NCBI RefSeq assembly: GCF_001045455.1
Contig: NZ_LFNE01000015.1
Location: forward strand, 1 to 64,000
DNA: 64,000 nucleotides
DNA from: Chryseobacterium sp. FH2
Lineage (GTDB): Bacteria > Bacteroidota > Bacteroidia > Flavobacteriales > Weeksellaceae
Reading direction: 5' to 3'
Position 1 is the stretch's first letter, and each line of letters begins with the position of its first letter. Made by a program: the position numbers and the translations under genes. The notes under the pieces are model-generated. The model saw only the letters and a list, made by a program, of their open reading frames with translations. It ran no database searches and was not told the DNA's origin. Shown one piece after another: positions 54,898 to 63,747 of the stretch.

Positions 54898-56019
54898 TTA
54901 TAATTGAACCAACTCCGTCACCTCAACATCATATCCCCCAACCTGAGGCTTGATATTTGGATTTTGAGTGATTACTTTAAATTTATTAATTCCAAGATTC
55001 TTCAAAATCTGTGTCCCGATTCCGTAATCTCTATAATTGTATGCCAGAGTCGGATGTTGCTCCTGACCGTCCTGATAATTCAAAAACTGCTGTAATTTTC
55101 TTAATGTATTCTCAGAATTTGAAACATTATTAATAAAAATAATAGCTCCTTTTCCCGCTTCATTTACCATGTTTGTCACCTTCTCCAATAATGGCTTTTC
55201 ACCATTATTTAATCTTGTTAGAACATCAAAATAAGAATCAGAAGACTGAACTCTTACCAGAACAGGCTCATCAACCGTCCACGCTCCTTTTGTCAATGCA
55301 AAGTGGATTTGGTCGTTAGAAGTCTCCCTGAAAGCAAAGAAATCATATTCTCCATAAGCAGTTTTTACTTTTCTTTCTTCCAGTCTTTCGATAAGATTCC
55401 CTTTTTTAAGCTGATAATGAATCAAATCTTCAATAGAAACGATCTTCATGTCATGTTTCTGAGCAAAAACCTGTAAATCCGGTAAACGAGACATTGTGCC
55501 GTCTTCATTCATGATTTCACAGATAACTCCACCTTCTTTTAAGCCTGCTAAATGAGTCAGATCAATTGCTGCTTCAGTATGTCCTGCTCTTTTTAGAACT
55601 CCTCCTTTTCTTGCACGAAGCGGAAAAATATGACCGGGTCTCATAAAATCTGTCGGTTTAGATTTTTCATCCATCAAAGCTAAAATAGTTTTAGCTCTGT
55701 CACCTGCAGAAATACCTGTAGATGTCCCGTTTCCAAGAAGGTCAACCGAAACCGTAAAAGCTGTTTCTTTAGGATCGCTGCTTCTGCTTACCATGACATC
55801 AAGTCCCAGCTCATCACATCTTTTTTCAGGAAGTGGCATACAAATCAATCCCCTTCCGTGAAGCGCCATAAAATTGATGATTTCAGGTGTTGTCAATTCT
55901 GCAGCACAAAGAAAATCACCTTCGTTTTCTCTGTCCTCATCATCCACTACTATGATTATTTTACCATTTTTAAGGTCTTCAATAGCCTCTGGAATAGTAT
56001 TTAATTTAATATCAGACAT
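54898..56019 (-). CDS. ribB: 3,4-dihydroxy-2-butanone-4-phosphate synthase with a degenerate RibA domain (RibBX type)
   Basis: 373 residues. The N-terminal RibB domain makes the four-carbon unit of riboflavin from ribulose 5-phosphate: [18 protein letters not shown] (metal-binding Glu residues), [12 protein letters not shown] and [28 protein letters not shown]. The C-terminal part has the length of GTP cyclohydrolase II but lacks the three zinc-binding Cys (no RCDCG-like motif) and the RQEGRGIGL loop. Such fusions are known as RibBX; a separate RibA would be needed elsewhere. Confidence 0.93.
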   Translation of the reverse strand: MSDIKLNTIPEAIEDLKNGKIIIVVDDEDRENEGDFLCAAELTTPEIINFMALHGRGLICMPLPEKRCDELGLDVMVSRSSDPKETAFTVSVDLLGNGTSTGISAGDRAKTILALMDEKSKPTDFMRPGHIFPLRARKGGVLKRAGHTEAAIDLTHLAGLKEGGVICEIMNEDGTMSRLPDLQVFAQKHDMKIVSIEDLIHYQLKKGNLIERLEERKVKTAYGEYDFFAFRETSNDQIHFALTKGAWTVDEPVLVRVQSSDSYFDVLTRLNNGEKPLLEKVTNMVNEAGKGAIIFINNVSNSENTLRKLQQFLNYQDGQEQHPTLAYNYRDYGIGTQILKNLGINKFKVITQNPNIKPQVGGYDVEVTELVQL

Positions 56020-56088
56020 TTTTACTTTTTAAATTTTTGCAAAGATACTCATAAAAATAAGCATCTGCCAATTAATATAAATGGTTTG

Positions 56089-57093
56089 TTAAGCTTTGAA
56101 TAATGAGTCTTTAGCTTTTCTGATGATCTCGTAAGATTCCAGTCTTTTCTGATGATCATAAATATGAGAATTGATCATCAGCTCATCTACATTGAATTTT
56201 TCCTGAAAACTTTTCAGCTTTTGTTCAATTTCCGCTTGATCTCCGATAAAAGTATATCTCAATTTCTGCAAAACCATTGATTTCTCCATCGGCGACCAAA
56301 TGTCATCCATATCATCAACCGGAGGTGCGAAGGGCTTTCTGTCATTTCTTACAATATTGATAAATGCCTGAAATAATGTTGTGGAAATTTTATGTGCTTC
56401 CTGTGTAGTTTCTGCAGCTACCCCATTTACACAGGCAATAATATAAGGTTTATCTGAATATTTCGAAGGTTGAAAATGTTCTCTGTAAATTTTAAATGCT
56501 ATTTCCATTTGTTCAGGAGCAAAATGTCCCGCAAAAGCGTAAGGAAGTCCCAATTCTGCTGCTAACCAAGCGCTGTCTGTACTTGAACCCAAAATATACA
56601 GCGGAATATCCAATCCTTCACCAGGAATGGCACGAACCAATGCATCAGCATTTTCTTTGGAAAAATATTTTTGCAATTCCAAAATCTGTCTGGGAAACTG
56701 TTCGTTAATAACGGCCGGATTTCTTCCTAAAGCCTGAGCCGTTAACCCATCAGTTCCGGGAGCCCTGCCTAATCCAAGATCAATCCTTCCCGGAAAAAGT
56801 GATTCTAAAGTACCAAATTGTTCGGCAATAACTAATGAACTGTGATTTGGGAGCATAATGCCTCCGGAACCGACTCTTATTTTTTTCGTTCCGTTGGCGA
56901 TAAAGCCAATCAGAACCGAAGTCGCAGAGCTTGCAATACTTGCCATATTATGATGCTCTGCAAGCCAGAATCTTTTATAATCTAAATTTTCAGTATGGCT
57001 TGCTAAAGATAAACTGTCCTGAAAAGTATCGTGAATGCTTTTCTCCTGCTTTACTGGCGCAAGGTCAAGAACCGATATTTCAAAATTTTTCAT
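56089..57093 (-). CDS. LLM-class flavin-dependent oxidoreductase
   Basis: 334 residues of the bacterial luciferase-like fold (TIM barrel). Family features: ISVLDLAPV at the start, RFWLAEHHNMASIASSATSVLIGFIANGTKKIRVGSGGIMLPNHSSLVIAEQFGTLESLFPGRIDLGLGRAPG. It uses reduced flavin from a partner; substrate unknown. It stands alone, with promoter not identified. Confidence 0.9.
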   Translation of the reverse strand: MKNFEISVLDLAPVKQEKSIHDTFQDSLSLASHTENLDYKRFWLAEHHNMASIASSATSVLIGFIANGTKKIRVGSGGIMLPNHSSLVIAEQFGTLESLFPGRIDLGLGRAPGTDGLTAQALGRNPAVINEQFPRQILELQKYFSKENADALVRAIPGEGLDIPLYILGSSTDSAWLAAELGLPYAFAGHFAPEQMEIAFKIYREHFQPSKYSDKPYIIACVNGVAAETTQEAHKISTTLFQAFINIVRNDRKPFAPPVDDMDDIWSPMEKSMVLQKLRYTFIGDQAEIEQKLKSFQEKFNVDELMINSHIYDHQKRLESYEIIRKAKDSLFKA

Positions 57094-57443
57094 ATCGAGA
57101 TGTTTATTTTTCTGAAGGTGAATAGAATCTCCTTCCTTAATTTCATATAATTTTAAATTTTGGTCTAAAAACCAAACAAATTTAAAGCTAATAAATTACA
57201 TTAGTTACTTTTTGTAATTGATAGGATTGATTAGGCAGTTCAGGAAAAAACTATTGGAAATTTTTTAAATACATCCATTTTTTTCTTAGTTGAAAATTTA
57301 ATTATGAAAGGAAACAATGCAAAAAGCGAATATATTTTTGCACAGCAATTTTTATTTTATAATAAGGATGATAAAGGTGATATAAAAATTGTGATATATC
57401 GTGTTAACCAAGATTTAATAATGCATTATTAAATCCTTTTCTT
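57094..57443. other. Intergenic region with a possible 42-codon ORF
   Basis: 350 bases between two minus-strand genes. A short open frame at 57304-57432 (plus strand) would encode MKGNNAKSEYIFAQQFLFYN and about 22 more residues. It has no known features and no clear promoter. A loose inverted repeat AATTAC/GTAATT lies near 57193-57220. Nothing else is seen. Confidence 0.3.
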
Positions 57444-59573
57444 TTATGATTTCGCTTTCTCTTTTAAATAATTAAAGTGATTAATCAAGATCCTGATTTC
57501 ATTAAATTCAAAATTACTTGGCAAAGCGTTTTTCCATTCTGTTAAAGTCTCGTAAGGATTTTTGTAGAATATATCTTCAAAAGCTTTGATCTTATCTGAA
57601 GTAATTACTCTAGAAATATCCAACAAACCTTGTTCTGCAAATTTTGCGAGATGCCCGATTACCGTTTCCTTTACCAAACCTCTTTCCAATGCAACTTCGG
57701 CAATCGTTTTTCCTTGCTCAAACAATTGGAAAGTAAGAACCTGTGAAGGAACTTTTGCAACTTTCATACTGACTTCCTTGTCGTTTTTCTCATCCAGAAG
57801 TTTGGTTTCCAACAAATGAATTTCCTTTAGGCTATTCAGATATTCCTCAATATCTTCAAGCCAGGTTCTTAATTCTTCATTATATTGTTTTAAGCCTTTT
57901 ACTCCTTTTATTTCAGCGTAAAATTCTTTTAAAGGATTAAAAACTTTATCTCTGATTTCGGTAAAAAAGAAATTAACCGCACCTTTTGTCTTACTCTCAA
58001 TTTCAGACCATTCTTCTTTTTGATTGATAAAATTATTTACCTTCTGAAAGATTATTCTTTCTAGTTTTTCAAAGATTTTTCCAAGGTTTACAATCTCGTG
58101 TTTCAGTTGAAAATAAAGCTGATTCGCCTTTACATTATCAATACTTTTCGTGACAATCGATAGCTTATTCCACTCCTCTACTTCTTTTAAAAGCCATTGG
58201 GAATCAACAGTCCGGAGTACTTTTTTGATGCTGTAATCGTATTTTTCCTGATTCAAGATAGTTTCAACATAGTCATTCGCCACCGTATCTGAATGGAAAG
58301 TCAAAATTCGGTTGTCCTTAAAAATAACTTCGGGAGTAATTCTAGATTTTAAAACAATACCTTCCAACGTTCGGCAACGGGAAAGCGCCACATATACCTG
58401 ACCTGCAGTGAAACTTTTTCCGGCATCAATAATTACTTTATCAAATGTTAAACCCTGACTTTTATGAATCGTTACCGCCCAAGCCAGTTTTATAGGAAAT
58501 TGCTCGAAACTTCCTAAAACTTCTTCTTTGATATTTTTATCGGTATCAAGGAAGTACTTTTTCTGTTCCCAGACTTCTCTCTTCACAGTAATTTCTCTTT
58601 CGCTTCCGTCAAGAATTACCCTAATTTCATTTTCATCCAAAGCGGAAATTTCACCTAATTTACCATTGAAATACTTCTTCTCTCCGGAAATATCGTTTCG
58701 GATAAACATGATTTGAGCACCTATTTTTAATTCTAAAAACTGCTCGTTCGGAAACTGATTTTCTTTAAACTCACCAAAAAGCTTTGCTTCATAGGTGTTA
58801 GCCTCAACTTTTATTCCTGCCAATTCTTTCTGATTGATTTCATCTGCCATTTTGTTGTGCGAGCACAGGTAAACGTAAGATTCAGTCCCCATTTCAAAAT
58901 CAGGCTGGTATCTTTCATTTAAATGTTCAAAATCAATATTGGCAATATCTCCATCACGAATTGCATTTAGAATTTCCAAAAACTCTTGATCCGTTTGACG
59001 GTAGACTTTCGTTAATTCAATCGTAACCAGAGGGATTTCTTTAATGGCATGACTGTCAAAAAAGAAAGGTGAATTGTAAAACATTTTCAAAATATGCTCA
59101 TCTCTCACCACTGGCGGAAGCTGATACAAATCCCCGATAAACAACATCTGAACACCTCCAAAACGCTGATTATTCCTTCGGATAAATCGCAAAGAAAAAT
59201 CCATCATATCCAGAACATCTGCTCTCAACATTGAAACCTCGTCAATAATGATAATCTCCACTTCTCTTAATAGTTTGAGCTTATCTTTTCTGTATTTAAA
59301 ATGAGGCATCAGATCAGCAATATTATTTGCCAGACTGGTGTCTATTCTCTCAGTAGTCGGTAAAAAAGTCCTTAAAGGCAACCCAAACATCGAATGAATG
59401 GTAACGCCACCTGCATTGATGGCCGCAATCCCGGTAGGTGCAACTACAATATGTTTTTTTCTGGTACGTTTTACAAAATCATTTAGGAAAGTTGTCTTTC
59501 CCGTTCCTGCTTTTCCGGTAAGAAAAACGCTTCTGTTGGTATGCTCTATTAAATCAAAAAAGTGATTGTTCAT
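57444..59573 (-). CDS. PIF1/RecD-like helicase with C-terminal helix-turn-helix
   Basis: About 709 residues. An AAA/SF1B helicase: Walker A LTGKAGTGKTTFLNDF at the N-terminus, PTGIAAINAGGVTIHSMFGLP, Walker B IIIIDEVSMLRADVLDMMD, and the motif VI region WAVTIHKSQGLTFDKVIIDAG ... YVALSRCRTLEG. A C-terminal winged-helix or HTH_40-like part (FQLFEQGKTIAEVALERGLVKETVIGHLAKF) follows a coiled region. Likely a 5'-3' DNA helicase active in genome maintenance. Common in Flavobacteriia. Confidence 0.9.
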   Translation of the reverse strand: MNNHFFDLIEHTNRSVFLTGKAGTGKTTFLNDFVKRTRKKHIVVAPTGIAAINAGGVTIHSMFGLPLRTFLPTTERIDTSLANNIADLMPHFKYRKDKLKLLREVEIIIIDEVSMLRADVLDMMDFSLRFIRRNNQRFGGVQMLFIGDLYQLPPVVRDEHILKMFYNSPFFFDSHAIKEIPLVTIELTKVYRQTDQEFLEILNAIRDGDIANIDFEHLNERYQPDFEMGTESYVYLCSHNKMADEINQKELAGIKVEANTYEAKLFGEFKENQFPNEQFLELKIGAQIMFIRNDISGEKKYFNGKLGEISALDENEIRVILDGSEREITVKREVWEQKKYFLDTDKNIKEEVLGSFEQFPIKLAWAVTIHKSQGLTFDKVIIDAGKSFTAGQVYVALSRCRTLEGIVLKSRITPEVIFKDNRILTFHSDTVANDYVETILNQEKYDYSIKKVLRTVDSQWLLKEVEEWNKLSIVTKSIDNVKANQLYFQLKHEIVNLGKIFEKLERIIFQKVNNFINQKEEWSEIESKTKGAVNFFFTEIRDKVFNPLKEFYAEIKGVKGLKQYNEELRTWLEDIEEYLNSLKEIHLLETKLLDEKNDKEVSMKVAKVPSQVLTFQLFEQGKTIAEVALERGLVKETVIGHLAKFAEQGLLDISRVITSDKIKAFEDIFYKNPYETLTEWKNALPSNFEFNEIRILINHFNYLKEKAKS

Positions 59574-59649
59574 CGTCCCCAAAATTACGGAAAATGAAAT
59601 TTAAAATTCTTATCTTGGCATAACTTTTGAAAATAGTTTCACCAAATTA

Positions 59650-60108
59650 ATGAAAATATTTATGAGAATCTCCTTATTAATTGTGTCAATGGCTGTTATC
59701 ATGGCTTCATGCTTTTCTTCAAAGAATGCTGATGCAAATGCTAATTTACCTAAAGATATATCTGAAAGACCTATTGATGAAGACAGTCAGAAATACGATC
59801 AGGCCCAATTGGATAAATTAAGAGCAGAAATTGAGGCTGAAGCTGAAAAAGAAAAATGCACAGACACTACAACCGGAGATTGGAAGCCAGCCGCAATGGG
59901 TTCTAAAGCTTGTGGCGGGCCAAAATATTACATTGCATATCCTGCAAAACTAGAAGCCACAATTTTACCAAAAATTGAGAATTACAACAATAAAGAAAAA
60001 GAATTTAATAAAAAATATAACATTATTTCTGATTGTTCCTTAGTAGGAGAACCTGCAGGAATAAGATGCGCCAACGGAAAAGCAGAGGTTGTGTATCCCG
60101 TAGAATAA
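59650..60108 (+). CDS. Hypothetical lipoprotein
   Basis: 152 residues with a lipobox (IMASCFSS) and an N-terminal Asn/Asp-rich linker with a coiled-coil-like helix (DQAQLDKLRAEIEAEAEKEKC). The C-terminal part has four Cys (EKC, KAC, SDC, RC) and GSKACGGPKYYIAYPAKLE, which suggests two disulfide bonds. Family not recognised. Divergent from the helicase gene. Confidence 0.75.
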   Translation: MKIFMRISLLIVSMAVIMASCFSSKNADANANLPKDISERPIDEDSQKYDQAQLDKLRAEIEAEAEKEKCTDTTTGDWKPAAMGSKACGGPKYYIAYPAKLEATILPKIENYNNKEKEFNKKYNIISDCSLVGEPAGIRCANGKAEVVYPVE

Positions 60109-60154
60109 CTTTTAACTCTCAGGAGTTTCTTTACTAAGGATTTATTTTAACACC

Positions 60155-60187
60155 AAAAAAGCTTCATCAAATTGGTGAAGCTTTTTT
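60155..60187. terminator. Bidirectional terminator
   Basis: AAAAAAGCTTCA ... TGAAGCTTTTTT with an 8-base loop, between convergent genes. Confidence 0.9.
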
Positions 60188-60217
60188 ATAAATTATCATT
60201 AAATAAATTTTTGCTTA

Positions 60218-60760
60218 TTAAAATTCACTTTCAACTTCTTTCACATTTTCTTTATACCAGGAAGAATATTTTACATAATTGTCAGCGATTCTGTTTACTT
60301 CACCTTCCAGCAATTGAGCACTAATGTCTTTGATTTTTTTTGCAGGAACACCGCCCCAAACTTCTCCTGATTTAATATGAGTACCCTGTGTCACCACGGA
60401 ACCTGCTCCTACAATTGAATTTTCTTCCACCAGACAGTCATCCATCACTATAGATCCCATCCCAATCAAAACATTATCCTGAATCGTGCATCCGTGAACA
60501 ATTGCATTGTGCCCGATAGAAACATTATTTCCAATATTCAAAGGGTATTTTTGATATGTACAGTGCAACATTGCATTATCCTGAACATTTACCTTATCAC
60601 CCATTTTGATGTAATGTACATCTCCTCTAATGACTGCATTATACCAAATACTACAGTCTTTTCCCATGGTAACATCTCCGATAATCGTAGCTGTTTCAGC
60701 CAAAAAAGTATTTTCTCCGATTTGCGGTCTTTTACCTAAAAGTTCTTTTATTAAAGCCAT
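60218..60760 (-). CDS. Gamma carbonic anhydrase family protein
   Basis: 180 residues from the ATG at 60760 (an upstream extension of 19 codons has no support). Left-handed beta-helix hexapeptide repeats run through the whole protein. Zinc-site His residues are visible in VQDNAMLHCTYQ, NVSIGHNAIVHGCTI. The family includes YrdA/CaiE-like proteins; true carbonic anhydrase activity is not certain. It is divergent from the Nfu gene across a repetitive spacer. Confidence 0.92.
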   Translation of the reverse strand: MALIKELLGKRPQIGENTFLAETATIIGDVTMGKDCSIWYNAVIRGDVHYIKMGDKVNVQDNAMLHCTYQKYPLNIGNNVSIGHNAIVHGCTIQDNVLIGMGSIVMDDCLVEENSIVGAGSVVTQGTHIKSGEVWGGVPAKKIKDISAQLLEGEVNRIADNYVKYSSWYKENVKEVESEF

Positions 60761-60845
60761 AATTTTAATTTGAAAATTTGACAACAAGTTGGTTTGAAAA
60801 TTAAACATCGAAATCACAAATCGTAAATTACAGTGATAGCGAAAA

Positions 60846-60880
60846 TCTAACTTCTAATCTCTAACTTCTAATTTCTAAAT
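60846..60880. repeat. Short tandem intergenic repeat (TCTAACTTCTAA units)
   Basis: ctaacttctaat / ctctaacttctaat / ttcta, a 14-base unit repeated about two and a half times. Similar strings of this kind are common spacers in Chryseobacterium genomes; no function is known. Confidence 0.6.
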
Positions 60881-60883
60881 ACG

Positions 60884-60891
60884 TATTTTTG
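60884..60891 (+). promoter_or_regulatory. Nfu gene -7 box (TATTTTTG)
   Basis: TATTTTTG 21 bases before the ATG at 60913; no TTG at the standard distance, where the tandem repeat lies. Confidence 0.45.
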
Positions 60892-60912
60892 TATCTCAAA
60901 TTTAACGAAAAA

Positions 60913-61791
60913 ATGCATACTATACTTATAGAACCAACCGAAAACCCAAAAGTGATGAAATTTGTTGCTGATTACAACTTGATTCCAGGGTCTTTAGAGT
61001 TGGACAGAGATTCGGATATATCAGAAATTCCTTTGGCACAGGAGCTTTTCAATTACCCATTTGTGGAAAGAATTTTCATTACGGCTAATTTTGTAGCAAT
61101 CGCTAAACAGGATACTGTAGAATGGGAACACGTGGCAGAAAGCCTGAAAAATATCGTTGAAGACGAATTATTGGCCAACCCTAGAATTTACCTTCAAAAG
61201 AGAAAAGAGATGTATCAGATTTATGCTGAAATGACTCCAAATCCAAATGCCATGAAATTTGTTTCAAACAAATTATTATTAGAAGGTTTTGTAGAAGTAA
61301 AGTCAAGAGAAGAGGCAGAAGGAGTTCCTTTGGCACAGGCTATTTTTAAAGAATTTGATTTTGCGAAAGAAATTTTTATTTCTGATAATTTTGTGGCAGT
61401 TACAAGGGACGACACTGTAGAATGGCACCAGGTAATGATGGCTGTACGTGGTTTTATTGCAGAATATCTTCAAACCGGGGGTGAAATTTCAAACATCGAA
61501 TCTCAAAAGCACGAAAATCCTGTAGAAAAAATAATCAACAGAGACTATACAGACGACGAACAGAAAATTTCTGATATTTTAAATGAATATGTTGCGCCTG
61601 CAGTGGAAAACGATGGTGGAAAAATTTCTTTAATGGAATACGACCAGGAGCATAAAACCGCAAAAATGCTGTTACAGGGAGCTTGCTCAGGATGTCCAAG
61701 TTCTACAGCTACTTTGAAAAACGGAATCGAGAATATTTTAAAGCAATTTGTTCCTGATTTGGTAGAAAGAGTGGAAGCTGTAAACGGATAA
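60913..61791 (+). CDS. NifU-family Fe-S scaffold protein with duplicated N-domain
   Basis: 292 residues. Two Nfu N-terminal domains in tandem (IEPTENPKVMKFVADYNLIPG and MTPNPNAMKFVSNKLLLEG, each followed by an FITANFVAIA or FISDNFVAV element) precede the NifU C-terminal domain with the cluster-binding CxxC in GACSGCPSSTATLKNGIE. Fe-S cluster carrier for client proteins. The ferrochelatase gene follows. The duplicated N-domain is seen in other Bacteroidota. Confidence 0.93.
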   Translation: MHTILIEPTENPKVMKFVADYNLIPGSLELDRDSDISEIPLAQELFNYPFVERIFITANFVAIAKQDTVEWEHVAESLKNIVEDELLANPRIYLQKRKEMYQIYAEMTPNPNAMKFVSNKLLLEGFVEVKSREEAEGVPLAQAIFKEFDFAKEIFISDNFVAVTRDDTVEWHQVMMAVRGFIAEYLQTGGEISNIESQKHENPVEKIINRDYTDDEQKISDILNEYVAPAVENDGGKISLMEYDQEHKTAKMLLQGACSGCPSSTATLKNGIENILKQFVPDLVERVEAVNG

Positions 61792-61798
61792 CAACATA

Positions 61799-61850
61799 AG
61801 TAATTAGTAATAAATAATCAGGCAATAAGCATTACTCATTACCAATTACT
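61799..61850. repeat. Imperfect 20-bp inverted repeat between nfu and hemH
   Basis: Arms 61799-61818 and 61831-61850 match in 17 of 20 positions. The three mismatches become G-U pairs only in minus-strand RNA. It may be a mobile-type intergenic element or a weak terminator. Confidence 0.55.
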
Positions 61851-61863
61851 CTTTATTTATATT

Positions 61864-62886
61864 ATGAAAGGAATTTTATTAGTAAATCTTGGTTCGCCAA
61901 GATCAACGGCAGTAAATGATGTAAAGGAATATCTTGATGAATTCCTGATGGATGAAAGGGTAATTGATTACCGATGGATTTTCCGGGCACTTCTCGTTCG
62001 CGGAATTATTTTAAATACAAGGCCTGCAAAATCTGCAGAAGCCTACAAAACAGTCTGGACGGATGAAGGTTCTCCACTGATTGTCATCACAGAAAAAATA
62101 CAGAAGAAACTTCAAAAGTTAGTTGATGTTCCTGTGGAAATCGGGATGAGATACGCTGAACCGAGCATTGAAACAGGAATCAGAAGATTAGTTGATAAAG
62201 GAGTTTCCGAAATAGTACTTTTCCCTCTGTATCCGCAATATGCGATGAGTACAACAGAAACTGTAATAGAAAAGGCGGAAGAAGTTAGAAAAGAAAAATT
62301 CCCGAATGTAAAGATTAATTATATTCAACCGTTTTACAACAGAGATATTTATATCAATTGTTTGGCGGAAAGCATTAAAGAAAAACTTCCTGAACAATTT
62401 GACGCTTTGCAGTTCTCGTATCATGGAGTTCCGGAAAGACATATTTATAAAACCGATCCTACTAAAACGTGTAATTTAAACGATTGCTGTACGCGTGAAC
62501 ACAATCCCAGCCATCAGTTTTGCTACCGTCATCAGTGTTTTAATGTTACAAATTCTGTGATAAAAAAGCTAGGACTGCCAAAAGAAAAAGTGATGGTCAC
62601 TTTTCAGTCAAGATTGGGAAAAGATAAATGGATGGAGCCTTATACAGACGAGACTCTTGAAAGTATCAGCAAAAAAGGAGTAAAAAACCTTGCAATTGTC
62701 TGTCCGGCTTTCGTGTCTGACTGCCTTGAAACGTTGGAAGAAATTTCCGTAGAAGGAAAAGAACAGTTCTTGCATGGTGGGGGAGAAAATTTCCATTATA
62801 TTCCTTGCCTGAATGATGAAGACCGATGGATTGAAGTCGTAAAAATTTTGTGCGAAGAAAAACTGAATGAGTTTTATTTAGTTTAG
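61864..62886 (+). CDS. hemH: Ferrochelatase
   Basis: 340 residues. It inserts ferrous iron into protoporphyrin IX. Motifs: LLVNLGSPRS, the catalytic His in LQFSYHGVPERHIYK, and CPAFVSDCLETLEEI with the metal-handling Glu. A Cys-rich insert follows the His motif, with Cys203, 208, 209, 220 and 225, which could hold an Fe-S cluster like that of some bacterial ferrochelatases. The gene is next to an Fe-S carrier. Confidence 0.95.
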   Translation: MKGILLVNLGSPRSTAVNDVKEYLDEFLMDERVIDYRWIFRALLVRGIILNTRPAKSAEAYKTVWTDEGSPLIVITEKIQKKLQKLVDVPVEIGMRYAEPSIETGIRRLVDKGVSEIVLFPLYPQYAMSTTETVIEKAEEVRKEKFPNVKINYIQPFYNRDIYINCLAESIKEKLPEQFDALQFSYHGVPERHIYKTDPTKTCNLNDCCTREHNPSHQFCYRHQCFNVTNSVIKKLGLPKEKVMVTFQSRLGKDKWMEPYTDETLESISKKGVKNLAIVCPAFVSDCLETLEEISVEGKEQFLHGGGENFHYIPCLNDEDRWIEVVKILCEEKLNEFYLV

Positions 62887-62891
62887 AATAT

Positions 62892-62921
62892 AAAACCTCC
62901 ATTTCCGGAGGTTATTTTTTT
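62892..62921 (+). terminator. hemH terminator
   Basis: AACCTCC-ATTTCC-GGAGGTT and a run of T residues, 7 bases past the stop. Confidence 0.85.
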
Positions 62922-63170
62922 GTAAAATACAGGCTTATAGTTGTGTTTCACATTATAGCCTTTATTAAAATTCATTACAAAACCAAATAAACTCACATCT
63001 AATCAAAATCCATAAATTATCAACCACACCCCTACTAAAAACACTAAAGCTACAAATAAATATAAAAATATTAAACAAGACCCCTTAATTTTAAATATAA
63101 AAATGAAAAATTTAAATATTTTTCTTACCTTTACCCCATCAAAAGAACATCATTAACCTTAAAAATTAAA

Positions 63171-63401
63171 ATGATGAATACAACAGCTCAAACTTTAGTA
63201 CACAAAATTGAAAGTTTCACCCCTGAACTGTTAGAAACTTTGGCAAAAATGGTTGAGAATTTGGAAATCCAAAATAAATTCTCAGTTCCCCAGTTTCAAA
63301 TTGATGAGGTTTTGTACAGAATTCAGTTTCATCAGGAAAACCCAAAAACAAAACTTGATTTTTTTGAAAATATTTCTGACCTGAAAAAGAATTGTGCTTA
63401 A
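63171..63401 (+). CDS. Antitoxin of a type II toxin-antitoxin pair
   Basis: 76 residues, mostly helical (TAQTLVHKIESFTPELLETLAKMVENLEIQ), with a C-terminal segment that would wrap a toxin (YRIQFHQENPKTKLDFFENISDLKK). The opening resembles antitoxins of the ParE/RelE type seen in Bacteroidota. It ends 3 bases before the toxin-like gene. ATG codons at 63171 and 63174 are both possible. No DNA-binding motif is obvious. Confidence 0.75.
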   Translation: MMNTTAQTLVHKIESFTPELLETLAKMVENLEIQNKFSVPQFQIDEVLYRIQFHQENPKTKLDFFENISDLKKNCA

Positions 63402-63404
63402 AAA

Positions 63405-63662
63405 ATGAAAATCCTCCTCTCTTCCATTGCCAAAAATGACATAAGGTTGCTTATGAGAGTTTTTAATGCGGAAAAAGAAAATAAAGGAATCGACTTTCTG
63501 GAAGATCTGAAAGTATCTATCAATGAGATTTTGGAAACCTCAACCCAAAAGTCCAGCGAAATAGCCGTGAATAAAATGGAAAACTTTCCTGTTCTTATTC
63601 ATTATATTTTTGAAAATGAGGAAAATTTATTTATAACAGCAATTTTTAAGGAACTGAATTAA
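63405..63662 (+). CDS. RelE/ParE-like toxin
   Basis: 85 residues. Fits the ParE/RelE fold: MKILLSSIAKNDIRLLMRVFNAEKENKGIDFLEDLKVSINEILETS, then a beta-hairpin KMENFPVLIHYIFENEENLFITAIFKELN. Usual members have a longer early strand (Tyr or Phe, then Ala-x-x-Asp); this one keeps SIAKNDI. The C-terminal motif VxAVFH is replaced by ITAIFKE. Probably an mRNA- or gyrase-directed toxin, target unknown. Confidence 0.75.
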   Translation: MKILLSSIAKNDIRLLMRVFNAEKENKGIDFLEDLKVSINEILETSTQKSSEIAVNKMENFPVLIHYIFENEENLFITAIFKELN

Positions 63663-63706
63663 TAAAAACAATTTAAACACTATTATTATATTTGTATGCC
63701 ATTGGC

Positions 63707-63740
63707 AAAACCTTATAAGTATGAGCTTATAAGGTTTTTT
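63707..63740. terminator. Bidirectional terminator
   Basis: AAAACCTTATAAG ... CTTATAAGGTTTT with a 6-base loop, between the toxin gene and the convergent DUF5103 gene. Confidence 0.9.
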
Positions 63741-63747
63741 ATTTAAG

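Noticed and set aside
63687..63694. TATATTTG box on the plus strand after the toxin gene
   Set aside because: It lies just before a bidirectional terminator with no gene downstream on that strand, and it has no TTG at the right distance.
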